From NCBI GenBank assembly GCA_036250225.1, contig JAPZLL010000055.1, positions 1,697 through 65,696 on the forward strand: a stretch of DNA of 64,000 bases. The letters run 5' to 3'. The notes beneath the pieces are model-generated. The model had not been told where the DNA came from and ran no database searches. It worked only from the letters and a program-made list of their open reading frames with translations. Shown here one piece after another: positions 1-10,124 of this stretch (position 1 is its first letter; every line of letters starts with the position of its first letter). Source of the stretch: Cercophora sp. LCS_1. Its lineage: Eukaryota; Ascomycota; Sordariomycetes; Sordariales; Lasiosphaeriaceae. The position numbers and the translations under genes are program-made.

Positions 1-378
1 CACAGAGGGGTGGTGTTGCTCTGCGACTGAAGGGTGTTTCTGCTCTACGACTAAAGGATGGTTTTGCTCTACAACTGACGGATGCTGTTGCTCTACGACT
101 CACGGGGAGTGCTGTTCAACCACAGAGGGGTGGTGTTGCTCTGCGACTGAAGGGTGTTTCTGCTCTACGACTAAAGGATGGTTTTGCTCTACAACTGACG
201 GATGCTGTTGCTCTACGACTGACGGGTGCTTTTGCTCTACCACACAGGGACAGTTTTGCTCGGCGAGCAAGGGAATTTGCTGTTCTTGCAACGAAGGCAA
301 CTGCTGCTCAAACAACGGCGGCTGGTATTGTAGCGATGGTGGCGAATGGTGCAGCAAGGGCGGTCGTTGGTGCAGTTG
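1..378 (-). repeat. 24-bp tandem repeat in a 120-bp higher-order unit, partly coding
   Basis: Bases 1-110 recur almost perfectly at 121-230, giving a 120-bp period. Each 120-bp unit is itself five diverged 24-bp units. On the minus strand the frame is open from about 378 to 100 and encodes an eight-residue repeat of the form VVEQ(K/Q/N/H)HPS. There is no ATG in the open part. One base differs between the two copies (C at 101 against G at 221), and this creates the TGA that ends the frame at 100-102. Without it the frame would run on towards the window edge. It could be the C-terminal repeat domain of a low-complexity protein cut by the edge, or a non-coding minisatellite. I do not recognise a family. 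Confidence 0.7.
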
Positions 379-562
379 CTAGGAATCGATGGTCTGATGG
401 GTTGAACAGACGTCTACTTCTCTTGGTCGGGAGTATTCAGGGACAACTCGGAGGATCATGTTTTGATGCCATCGAGCTCGAGATTTTGGTAGACGGGATG
501 TAGATGGTAACCAGGTGTCCAAGGTACACAATGAACAGTTCTTGTAAGCAAACACAACAGTA

Positions 563-2515
563 TCAAGGCAACCTCATATACAAGTCCATCAACCTCCCAA
601 AGTCCAACGCCCCCAACCCGGTCGCAGCATCCCACCCCTCCGCAGCTCTGAACCCATGTCCTTTTCAGCACCTAGCATTGTGTCCATCCGTCACGTCCTC
701 AAACACCTCTGGATGCCTGTATAACACCGGGTTCACGAATTCCACTGGTCCTTTCCTAGCTAACATCCTCTCGTTGTTCACCATGGCCAACATGCTCGCC
801 ACGGCGGGTGTTGAAGCAGACGTTCCAAAGATGCGGCGAAAAGTTCCATTCAGCGCAACGAGATAGTCGCCCGCCAGCGCCGATAGGTTAGGGACACCGC
901 GCCCAAGTGGATCGAAGAGACCGTGAAGCGAGAGGGCATTGAAGTGGGCGTTTTGAGAGTCAAGGTACAACCGGGTCGAGCGGCGCTGATACGACGGCGA
1001 CGAGAAGACCGAGCTGAAACCGCCGGTGGAGAACGAGTTGCGTGTGTGGCCTGCTGGGAGGCGGTTGTAGGCTGTCTCGCGGGAGGGGTTGTCTTTAGGT
1101 TTAGCTCGACACTTAGTGGTGTTGCTGGTGCTGGGAGCGCTGGGTGTCAGTTGAAGCGGGCGCTTGAAGGTACCGCCTACTGCCGTGACCCAGGGACACG
1201 AGGCCGGAAAGGAGACGTGGAATGGGCGGTGCTCGGGAGGGGACGATGGATCGGGGCAGTCCGACTGTCGGCCTGCGGTGCCTTCGTCGCCCGTCGCAGC
1301 AAGGACAGTAACGCCTTGGAGACCGAGCTTAAGGTACTCTTGGCATTGCCGGCGGAGGTAGTCTTCGGGAAAGTCTGCTTCGGCCCATGCGTACGAGATG
1401 GAGAGCACCTTTGGCGGCTTGTGGGTGCCGCAATCGATGCTCTGGTACCCGTGGGGCGCGATGGCGTTGGGGTACTGCGGGTCGCGTTCGGGGTCAAGGT
1501 GGTCGCAGTAGTAGGCGTCGTAGGCGGCGAGCATGGTGTTGAGGTTTCCCGACAAGTACTAGTCGCCGACTTGGACGTTGGTCACCGGTTGGGGCCACGC
1601 CAGCGACATGGCATACTAGAAGTCAAGGTCGGGCTCCAGACTAAAGATGGCGTTCAAAAAATTGGGGTCGTAGTGTCCGCCGGCAATGCGCTGCATCGTC
1701 GGCCGCTCCCCAACGAGATGCGGCTCTAGAAAGGCGAAGAACTGATCCATGTCGAACGAAATCCAGCTCATCCATGATGGCTAGAAGACGCCGAACGTGA
1801 CGTTGGCGTGCACAGTGTAGTTTACCGTTCGAGGGGTGATGTTGTACCACTCGCGCAGACATTAGGGTGTGGTGAACTGGGCACAGTCCACCGGTTGCTG
1901 TCGCTTGGAGACGGTGTCGCTGCCGAACGGAAGTCACACCTCGGTCGAATCGAGGACAAGGTTGGAAGGAGCTACCCACTGCGCATGCCCAGGCAACAGA
2001 AACACAGTGGGGATGATGAAATCGATGAGGGGCGACACTGCATCGGGCACGTTGTACTCGTCACAAACCAACGCTGTGTCGGCAGGTCTCTTGTGCTTGT
2101 ACACAAAGTATTCTGCATCAAGGAGGGCCTCCAGCTGGCGCACGGTGGCGTTGAAGTTGGCTCGACAGCGACACGGCGACACCTCAATTGTCGACGAAGG
2201 AAGCCCCGTCGATCGCTGCGCCCACTCGAGAATGGTGACAATGTCTTTGTCAGACAATGAAAAGGCTGAAGTCACCGACTGCGCCGACCAGTATTTGCCA
2301 AACGACCGGCTCTCCGGATCGGCAAGAGCCAGCAGCTCGGACGCGGCCTCGTCGACTCCGTCTTCGGCGAAAAGAATCTGAACAGGGACGACAGTGTCTG
2401 GCCTTGCCCTCGCTCCGCGCACCCATTGGTCGTGTTGGCTGGGAGCTCGCTTGTGGACACCAGCTGCGCAGCCGAGTGCGTGGGCGGCCAAAGGGGGCCA
2501 CAACGCACTACGCAT
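563..2515 (-). pseudogene. Sedolisin (S53, tripeptidyl-peptidase-type) pseudogene
   Basis: One minus-strand frame runs from an ATG at 2515 (another lies at 2557) to a TGA at 563-565 and reads as a complete secreted serine-carboxyl peptidase. It has a signal-like start, a pro-kumamolisin propeptide (about 2450-1950) and a catalytic domain. The catalytic Glu/Asp motif (EPDLDF) lies just before the stop at 1616, TGDEG supplies the oxyanion Asp, and GTSASTP supplies the serine. The usual C-terminal GWDAATGLG calcium-site region is also present. Six internal stops interrupt the frame: 1934-1936 TGA, 1862-1864 TAA, 1781-1783 TAG, 1616-1618 TAG, 1559-1561 TAG and 665-667 TGA. There is no frameshift, and homology continues through every stop, so introns do not explain them. 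Point C-to-T (or G-to-A) change, as in RIP, is the simplest cause. Confidence 0.88.
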
Positions 2516-2657
2516 CTTGGTCCTTCGTCGTGTGCTCGAATGCTCTGAGTCCCTCAAACCGAACAGAAGGCAACAGATTATACTTGGTTACTGCTGACTG
2601 GTCTTTGTGTCATAACGTCGTAACGACGCGGTACACTGACAACACAACTCTCCGAAT

Positions 2658-2829
2658 ATGTCTCATAACCGCTTCGATGTTGCCAAGGAAGGCGAAGTCA
2701 GCAACAAGTACGAAAAGGGGCACGGATGACACCGACGAGGATTTTTGCTCTCGATGCGGCTACCGAGGGGATTTCTGCAAGGAGTTTGATGATCCAGGAT
2801 GCCTTGGCTGTCGAGGACGACGAGTATAA
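2658..2829 (+). pseudogene. Possible small Cys-rich protein with a frameshift
   Basis: An ATG at 2658 opens a 23-residue frame that stops at a TGA just after the run AAAAGGGG (about 2710-2717). The neighbouring frame continues from that run with an acidic stretch and then CSRCGYRGDFCKEF and PGCLGC, ending at 2829. Read with a one-base shift at the run, this would be a protein of about 57 residues with six cysteines. Splice sites that would restore the frame were not convincing. I do not recognise a family. It may equally be two unrelated short frames upstream of the small secreted protein gene. Confidence 0.3.
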
Positions 2830-2940
2830 GTATCACCACCACCTCAGGAATTTTCCTTCTCCCTGTCATCACCACAGATCCAGCATCGCTAGCTTCAACC
2901 ACATCCAAGGATCTCTAATCCTCCTTGCCGACTCGTCAAA

Positions 2941-3190
2941 ATGAAGACCTCATTCATCCTCACCTCTTTCCTGGCCGCCCCTTCGCAGTTTGCTGAGCGC
3001 TCCGGAGAGATCGAGGCCCGCGTAAGTCATGTCCCATCCCGACCCATCCCGCCATACTCACGCTCTTTCGCAGACTGGAGACTGGGGCAAGTGCCTTGGC
3101 GCTTGTGTCCGTGGCTGCAAGGGTCCTCTCCAGCTTCCTTGCATTAGGCCACAACAACATAGACGTCCCAAAAGAGGCACAAGGACTTAA
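2941..3190 (+). CDS. Small secreted Cys-containing protein (candidate)
   Basis: Two exons, 2941-3021 and 3074-3190, flank a 52-nt intron with GTAAGT donor, a CTCAC branch-like site and TTTCGCAG acceptor. The exons join in frame into 65 residues. The product starts MKTSFILTSFLAA, a short signal peptide. The mature part carries four cysteines in the pattern KCLGACVRGCKG plus PCI, then a basic tail. Small, secreted and cysteine-bearing is the usual profile of fungal effector-like or antimicrobial candidates, but no family is recognised. The signal core is short, so partial decay is possible given the dead gene next to it. Confidence 0.5.
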
Positions 3191-3773
3191 ACTGCGTTCA
3201 TGAGTTTCCGTCCTTTGATGTGGCGTTGCGCTGTTTTCAAGAATCGTGGCCAAGTCGCCTATGTGGCGTTTCATACGACGTACAGTTGGGTTCACCCTAA
3301 GTCTACGGCTTAGATGGCTGCGGAGCCCGACGATGACCCGAATCCGGCCGGTGAAGCAGCTGATCATCATTGTGGGGAATCTGTAAAGTGAAATTGAGAG
3401 CATGATAATATGTGGTCAGGACATGAATACTGATCACCGTCCAGATTAGTGATCACCGCCGTTTCTCAGTGCAGTCTCGAGCCGGAATCAAGAGACATGC
3501 ACATTTCGTGTCTTGTCTAGGAATACAGCTCCCAGCGTGTGATTAAACTGGATTACAAAGCAACTTCTGGATTACTGATATTCTCAGCAGTGCTTCAACA
3601 GACCTCACCGCCAATTTGATACATTAACCCGTGGCCATCGCGAGACTCGAACAACACTTCAACGTCTACAAATAGGATGTCCCTCCAGTCATCAATGCCA
3701 ACTTAAATCCCTCTCGCTCTCACAACAGACTATCGCCAACCTAGTCAACAGTACCACGTCCCAACCCCTCGCC

Positions 3774-4922
3774 ATGTCTAAACCCAAACCCACCATCTTC
3801 ATCATCGGCGGCACGGGCGCCCAAGGTATCCCCGTCATCCGCGGCCTCGCTAAAAATGACACCTACACCATCCGCGTCCTCACCCGTGACCCCACCTCCG
3901 CCCGCGCTCAACATCTCGCCGCTCTGAGCCCCGACGTGCACCTCCTCCGCGGCACCTTCACCTTTGAATCGGACCTCCGCGCTGGGTTCGCCGGGGCCTG
4001 GGGTGCGTACATCAACATTGATGGTTTCGCGACTGGTGAAGCCCTCGAGATGTTTTTCACGACTCGATGCTACGAGATTGCGGTTGAGTGTGGTGTCAAG
4101 TTCTACGTCCATGGGAATATCGATTTCTACTATAAACTCTCTGGTTACAACCCTGCGTATCGGTGTGGGCACGGCGATGCCAAGGGGCGGATCTGGGAGT
4201 CCATTGCCGCCAGGGGGGCTGCTGATAAGGTCGCAAGGGGTGAGTGGGCGATGAGAGTGGCGGCGCTCACGACGGGGCCGTATATGGACATGGCGCTTTC
4301 GGCGTTTACGCCGGTTTCGCCGGCTATTGAGAGGGATGAGCAGACGGGCGAAGAGGTGGTTACTTGGCGGTTGCCGCTGACGGAGAACGGAGCAATCGCG
4401 CATACGTCGCTGGATGATTTGGAGTATTACGCGCGTTGGTTGTTCGATCACCATGGGGATGAAGAGGTGGATGGGATGAACCTGGAAGTCGGGATCGATC
4501 ACATCCACTATCGCGATGTCGCAAAGGCGTTTGAGAAGGTGACGGGGCGGAAGGCCAAGTTTGTGGATGTCGATCTCGAGACGTATTTCAGTGAAGGAGG
4601 ATTTAGTAAGATTGCGGAGTTGCCTACGGGATACATGGTGTCTAAGGACAGCCTTGCGGCGATGTCGGTCAAGGAGAACTTCACGGGGTGGTGGAATACG
4701 TGGCGGGCGTCAGGGGGGAATAAGGGAGTAGTGAAGAGGGATTATCGGCTGTTGGATAAGATTTATCCTCCGAGAACACGAAGTGTGGAGGAATTTTTCC
4801 GGAAGGAGGCGGAGAAGGCTGAGAGGGAGGGAAAGGGGACGCTGTGGGATGTTGTGGCGGGTGGGAAGACTGTCTTGAAGATCAATGAGGATGGGAGGAA
4901 TGGGCTTGTTGCTAGTGACTGA
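3774..4922 (+). CDS. NmrA-like family NAD(P)-binding protein
   Basis: An intact single-exon gene of 382 residues. It begins with a beta strand and the dinucleotide-binding motif GGTGAQG at residues 12-18, followed by the RVLTRDP segment that contacts the cofactor in atypical short-chain dehydrogenases of the NmrA/HSCARG group. The catalytic Tyr-Lys pair of classical SDRs is not obvious, as is usual for NmrA-like sensors. Family members bind NAD(P) and act as redox sensors or as isoflavone-reductase-like enzymes, and the substrate here cannot be told. The ATG at 3774 follows a CT- and CA-rich leader. The gene stands alone between two broken genes and is in good condition. Confidence 0.88.
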   Translation: MSKPKPTIFIIGGTGAQGIPVIRGLAKNDTYTIRVLTRDPTSARAQHLAALSPDVHLLRGTFTFESDLRAGFAGAWGAYINIDGFATGEALEMFFTTRCYEIAVECGVKFYVHGNIDFYYKLSGYNPAYRCGHGDAKGRIWESIAARGAADKVARGEWAMRVAALTTGPYMDMALSAFTPVSPAIERDEQTGEEVVTWRLPLTENGAIAHTSLDDLEYYARWLFDHHGDEEVDGMNLEVGIDHIHYRDVAKAFEKVTGRKAKFVDVDLETYFSEGGFSKIAELPTGYMVSKDSLAAMSVKENFTGWWNTWRASGGNKGVVKRDYRLLDKIYPPRTRSVEEFFRKEAEKAEREGKGTLWDVVAGGKTVLKINEDGRNGLVASD

Positions 4923-5120
4923 GTGTATTGCAAAGAGGAGGTTGGCACCACGACTCCACAATGGGTTTTAGAAAAAGCATACAGCGTTCTAGTTCCCAGG
5001 AAATATCAACGACTTTAGGAATTCTCAGGATCAAGACGGGAACAGGCACGGTTTGCGAACTAAGGCAAATAGGTAGCGAGGTCGCGGATAGCTGACGGCG
5101 CTTTCCGTGGGAGCTCTTTT

Positions 5121-5880
5121 CTATGGAAGACCACTCCCCCGCAGCAGCCCTTGGTCTTCCAAAAGTTGCATGATATCACCTCCATACACGGAATTGTCCT
5201 CTGCAGCCTTCACCACCTCTTCAGAAATTGTCAGGCCCTTCCCTCGCTTCTCAAAGAGGAGGGGCATAATCTCATATCCACACCCTCCATTCCCTGCTGC
5301 GGCCTTGACCAGGTTTTCAGATACGACCAAGTCCTCGTCTCGCTCAAAAAGAAGTTTCATAATGTCATAGCCACGCCGGGGATTTCCCGCTGCTTTTGTC
5401 ACCACCTCTCCTAATATTTGCAAACCCCCTCGCTACTGGAAGAGAACCTGCGTAGCTTCATATCCGCATCGAGCGTTTGCTGCCGCGGTCCTGACAATGC
5501 GCTCAGAGATTGGGAGGTCCTCTCCTCGCTGTTCGAATAGAAGGGGCATTATTCAATATCTAGACTAATAGTTACTTGCGGCAGCCACAACCACTTCCTC
5601 CGAGATTACAAGCTCTCGCCCCCGTTGTTCAAAGAAAAGCTTCATTGTTTCCTGCGGCAGCCACCACTATAGGCTCCGAGATCGGAAGGCGTTCCCCTCA
5701 CTTTTCGAAGAGCAGCTGCAGGATTGTGTGGCCTATTCGGAAGTTTGCCGCTGCCGCTTGAGCCACCTTTTCCGTGATTTGGGGAGTGTTTCTTGAAGAG
5801 AAATTGCATGACTTCGTTGGGCTCCCCCGTGGGGCATCCGACGACAGCCCGGCTTCTTGCAGCTAGTCAAGCCTCATCGG
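5121..5880 (-). pseudogene. Decayed ankyrin-like repeat tail of an NLR-like protein
   Basis: Read on the minus strand, this is a tandem array of about 33-residue units of the type VVKAAAGN-x-GYEIMxLLFE(K/Q)RG. Such repeats form the C-terminal sensor region of many fungal NACHT/NB-ARC proteins. The last three units (5423-5121) are open. Upstream the frame is broken by stops within otherwise good repeats, for example FQ-stop-RGG near 5440, two stops near 5560-5570 and EK-stop-GE near 5700. There are also small indels near 5650 and 5790. No nucleotide-binding domain remains upstream. The stops fit CAG-to-TAG and CGA-to-TGA changes. It is a relic, and only the repeat class can be named. Confidence 0.65.
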
Positions 5881-6413
5881 CCCACTCCGTGTGGCTTGTG
5901 CGCACCGTCTCACGCTGCCTTGGTTCCTTCAAAGATTTGCCCCGCAGTAAATCTGTTCCGCTTTTCTTTTCTTTTTCGCTCTACCTTGCAGTCAATACAA
6001 TTCGACCACACATGCTGCGCAGCCTTGCCTCGTATATGGTTGTTTGCTGTGGCGCTTCTGCCTCTCTGTAGAGGGGCTGCAGGGTACACTGTGCGGTTAG
6101 AGCTGCAAACTCTTGCTGGGATCGAAACAATGATTGCTAGTGATACAATATTTTTCTACTCGAGGAAGTAGGCGAGCTAAAAATAAAAAACCTAGGGTCT
6201 CCGACTAGGACTGAGAATGCTAGCCGCCTAAAGATCTGGGCCTAAGGCAGACTGGTTCTTACGGTCAGGGTTAGGGGTAGAGCGTGATCGGACTTGGCAT
6301 ACGCCAGGGATGCGGGGCTCAACGCCCAGTCGAAAAATCCCTGCGACGCGGCCGACGCGACGGTTCAGCTGGTGACCACAAGCGCCAATTCGGTACGACT
6401 ACCACCCAATGAT
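5881..6413. other. Intergenic, no supported gene
   Basis: About 530 bases between the NLR-like relic and the nuclease-like gene. A short A-rich stretch lies at 6176-6190. No reading frame with a recognisable product, no repeat longer than a few tens of bases and no RNA gene was seen. Confidence 0.5.
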
Positions 6414-8405
6414 ATGAGTCCGGATATTGTTGCAGCGTGGATCTCAGAAGTTGAGGCGTCCGAAACTGGGGAGATTTTGCTGTCGTCGCCGCGGGCTAGG
6501 TGCCTTGCGGCGCAAGGTAAGCGACGAAAACAACAGGAGTCGCCCTCTCCACCGGATTGTGAGTACCATCGTATGTGCAATTGGCATTCGTCAGGCTGAC
6601 AGTTGTTGTGATTTTGCGTCCCCAGCCCTCGCACTGCTCCCAAGGCCCTCCCGCAAGCGACTGCGAACCACGGCGACCCAAACGACGGAACGACCTCCCT
6701 TGGGGCCCCTCCACGCAAACGCCGTACGGACGGCCGCCGCAGAATTCAAGATGGCCTCAGCAGGTGGAAAAACAGAAAAGAACGCGCAGGCTGGTCCACG
6801 GACCCGCGGCCCTAGAAAACCGGCCGTTGGGAGTTCTGGACTCGCCCGGCGAACGCGCAACACGGTGTCCATCCTAGAGGAAGAGAATCGGGAGGAGGAA
6901 CGCGCAACACGGTGTCCATCCTAGAGGAAGAGAATCGGGAGGAGGAGGAGGAGGAGGAGGAGGAGGAGGAGGAGGAGGAGGAGGAGGAGGAGGAGGATGG
7001 TACCAACCCGGTCTCCGAGGACCCGGATACAACCGACCAACGTCCAGTCTCAAAGCTGTCGGCCTATGCACGCACGCTCCAGAGTCGTGAGGTGCCATCT
7101 CTCCCCCCGCCTTCGCCTACGAGGGCCCCATCAACATACAGCACATCGACAAAGCGGTCGTCGAGTCCGGCTAAAAGCCCACTCGACCTGCTTATAAATC
7201 TCGGAAAGCCCGTGCAGTACGAGCTCCTGGAGGAGACTGCCATACTTAGGAAGCTCAAGAAGGATCCTATCGCTCCTGTCTACCGCCGTATCCGGTCGCT
7301 TTGCCATACACAATACATTCCCATGCAGATGCGCGACACGTTGGAGAGGGAGGAAGAGGAGGATGAGGAGGAGGCGGACGGTCTGGGAGACGAGGCCGAA
7401 CCTGACGAACCCGACGACAAGCAAGATGGTGAGATTCTTGGTCTCGGCCTCCCTGACTCTGACTACGGCCTGCCGTGAGTCGGAGCACAAAAAGTCTCGA
7501 TCCATCCTGCCCTGGCCGCTGTGCTGCCAGTAGAAGCAGATCACGTGCTTTTTCAGCTTCGGCATGAGTTTACGATCCTGCAGGAAGTCGTATCGACGAC
7601 TCGAGAATACACCCGTATTCCTCGCAGCGAGGCCGCCTGGAATGGCGCCATCCACTACCCGCTGCTCCGGCTGGCCACCGCTCACATCGATCATGTCACG
7701 GCCGAGGACATTACAAGAGCAACCATCTCGCCCAAGTGCAGCCCCGACGGCAAGGAGTTCGGTGATGGCAACGGGGGCAGAGTCACCCTCGCTTCCAGCA
7801 CGAAAATGGTCGACTACGCCCTGGTGCTGTCAGCCCCCACCTCCTCCCATTCCCTGTCTCGGGCTTTTGGTAGTCCGCTCGGCCATGCCTGGCTGAACTT
7901 CGTAGGGCGCCAGCACGCCATAAACCCTGGTATGCCGTCGTCCTTCAACCAGACGGAGTATCCCCCGCTGCGGTACTGTCCAGCCGGCCTATTCATCGAG
8001 ACCAAGGTGGATTCTGAATCGCAGAACGAGGGACGCACCCAGCTTGGCATGTGGGTGGCTGCTTGGTTTAAGAGGGTGAATGCCTTTCACCTTGCCGAGC
8101 CAGTGCGACCACCTGTTGTGCCGGTATTGTTGGTGCACAACGAGACATGGGATCTGTACTTTGCTACGGATCGCGGGTCGTGGATCGTAGGCGGCCCCCC
8201 TTTAATGCACGCTGATTTTTTTGAGCACTGACATTCTGTGTGGCGGGAGCAGGAAATCATGGGTAAGACGACGATTGGCCAGACCGACTCCTTACCGGGC
8301 ATATACAAGCTTCTCGCTGTGCTTCGAGAGCTTGCTGGGTGGGTGTCTGGCCCATTTCGAAGGTGGGTTGACAAGGCCGTCGAGGCGGGTATAGATGCAG
8401 CCTAA
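6414..8405 (+). CDS. PD-(D/E)XK nuclease-like fungal protein, frameshifted by a 47-bp duplication
   Basis: Four exons: 6414-6558, 6626-7428, 7531-8186 and 8253-8405. The N-terminus (IVAAWISEVE) and the region around exon 3 (RSEAAWNGAIHYPLLRLA) are typical of the fungal PD-(D/E)XK nuclease-like family. The active-site signature is seen as MVDYALVL (Asp) followed by FIETKVD (E-x-K). The C-terminal GIYKLLAVLREL is also typical. Exon 2 contains a 47-bp tandem duplication (6851-6897 repeated at 6898-6944). As written it ends the frame at a TAG near 6922. Removing one copy makes the total exactly 570 codons. A GAG trinucleotide run directly after it encodes poly-Glu. The copy shown is therefore disabled, unless the duplication is an assembly error. 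The substrate of this family is unknown to me. Confidence 0.82.
6851..6944 (+). repeat. 47-bp exact tandem duplication inside exon 2
   Basis: The segment starting GAACGCGCAACACGG at 6851 is repeated from 6898. The unit is 47 bp, not a multiple of three, and shifts the frame of the nuclease-like gene from the first copy into a stop. It abuts the GAG repeat. Confidence 0.9.
6938..6996 (+). repeat. (GAG)n microsatellite encoding poly-Glu
   Basis: About 19 uninterrupted GAG/GGA triplets. In the nuclease-like gene they encode an acidic stretch of about 20 Glu. This is a length-variable site likely to slip. Confidence 0.95.
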
Positions 8406-9356
8406 ACGTTCGAGCAACACGGCGTCCACTGGCCTCCACAGGGCCTTTGCTTGAGGCTGTTCCATTTGAGTCTGTGAAGATGACCTCATCATTCTTGTTT
8501 GGTGGTGTCATAGCATTTCTCACGCAGATGCTGTCCAGGATCAAAGGGACGGCAGGTATCAGGGATACAGCCGTCAGGCATGACATAAACTAGGTTTATC
8601 TCATCGTCAGCCTCGACAAATACGCCCACAATTTAGGCTAGTAGGGAGAGGACGCCATATACAGAAGGAACTGCCAACTGTGGGTGGATTACTTGGTGTC
8701 TTTAATGCGAGGCTTCTGGGAGGAAGGAAACCAGGCCAAGGTGGGGCTGTCTAGAGAAAGACCGCGTGGCCATGTGTTCTCCCGCAACAAGGCCTGAAGT
8801 TCTCCATCCAATCTGCCTGGGGTGTCGCCAACACCACATGCTAAGTACGTCTGCCCACGGTTCCCTTGACGCGCTCAACGACCGCCTTTGAGTTGCGCCG
8901 CAAGAGGTTGGGTGTGTGCGACGAGAATGATTGGGACGGAAGGCGCTGTTGGGTGAGGGGAGGGTAGATCACGCAATCGGCGCGTCTCATCTGCGATAAG
9001 TTATCAGCCTACTGTTGGGGAGCATGAATTCGCCAACATGCGACAGTCTGGGCACGCACAAGGACGCCTGCAAAAGAACGGAAGGAGCGAGACGGATTCC
9101 CCGTACCCACTGTCGACCGAAAGGAAACAGAAGAGAGAGGACGTCTAGCATTGAACACTACATGGTGGCGATTTGAATGTATCACCTGATCGGGCCCACC
9201 GATTTCCGGCGGCGATACGTTAATCCGGCCCCTGAAACGTAGCTCTGACGGGAACTTTGCCCGACCCAACCGTAGGTAAAGCTACCCCGCTCGAAAGATG
9301 ACGGAGAAATGCAGGAGAGAACTCAATTTGACCTGGAATGAAGATCTACGACAGCA
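8406..9356. other. Intergenic, no supported gene
   Basis: About 950 bases between the end of the nuclease-like gene and the ubiquitin hydrolase gene. No convincing reading frame, tandem repeat or RNA gene was seen. The last 60 bases should hold the promoter and leader of the hydrolase gene. Confidence 0.5.
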
Positions 9357-10119
9357 ATGACTTTTTACAGGAAACATTTTATACCACTCGAATCTAATCC
9401 GGAAGTCTTCAATAATTTGATCAACTTACTTGGGATCCCACCGTCCCTTACGTTTGAAGATGTCTTGTCACTTGATGAGCCGCATCTTCTCCCCCGTCCA
9501 GCCATCGCTTTGATCCTTGTGCTTCCTACGACAGAGGGCTACGAACGAAGAAAAGCTGACGAAGATGCACTGCACGAGGACTTCAGCTGCGGGGTGGATG
9601 ACGATATCGTGTGGTTTAAGCAAACTATCAATAACGCTTGCGGGTTATATGCGGTTCTGCATGCGCTGTGCAATGGTGTGGCTCGGAACATAGTCGGTAA
9701 GTTTCATATCTTGACATTATAGAGGCAGGGGCTGACAGAAGGGAGGAACAAATGTTCTCATTGCTACTCTTGTCAAGGCTGCCTCCTCCTTGCCTCCTGA
9801 CGAAAGTTCCTTGGTTCTGGAGAACTCCACGGAACTTGAAAATGCGTATGCAGAGGTCGCTGCGCAGGGTACTTCGAGAGCTCCTGATGACGCCCATGAC
9901 GAAGTAGATTTCCACTATGTGTGCTTCGTCAAGTCGGATAAGAGTGGCCGATTATACGAGCTAGATGGCGATCGGAAAGGTCCTATTGACAGAGGGCTTG
10001 TGCTTGGACCTGAAGAGGACGTGCTTGCTCCAGGTGGACGGGATATCATAAGACAATACATGGAGCGTGAAGGAGGAGCCACGAGATTTAGCCTGATGGC
10101 ATTAGTCTATCGAGAATGA
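9357..10119 (+). CDS. Ubiquitin carboxyl-terminal hydrolase (peptidase C12, UCH-L/Yuh1 type)
   Basis: Exons 9357-9696 and 9746-10119 with a 49-nt intron (GTAAGT donor, CTGAC branch site, GGGAG acceptor) join into 237 residues, the normal size of a UCH-L enzyme. The start YRKHFIPLESNPEVFN is the conserved N-terminal strand. INNACGLYAVLHAL holds the nucleophile Cys. DFHYVCFV supplies the His and YELDGD the Asp. The enzyme cleaves small adducts or peptide extensions from the C-terminus of ubiquitin. All catalytic residues are present. An additional tiny upstream exon cannot be excluded, because TTTTACAG just after the ATG resembles an acceptor. The stop lies 5 bases before the converging ankyrin gene. 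Confidence 0.88.
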
Positions 10120-10124
10120 GCTAT

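Noticed and set aside
1..240. CRISPR-like array
   Set aside because: The units are contiguous 24-mers without spacers and encode an octapeptide repeat. The genome is fungal.
923..1729. 268-residue plus-strand frame
   Set aside because: It is antisense to the sedolisin catalytic domain, and its Arg/Gly/Val-rich composition is a shadow.
665..2515. Stop-codon readthrough or reassigned codons in the sedolisin frame
   Set aside because: All three stop codons occur, and neighbouring genes use the same codons as true stops. Mutation is simpler.
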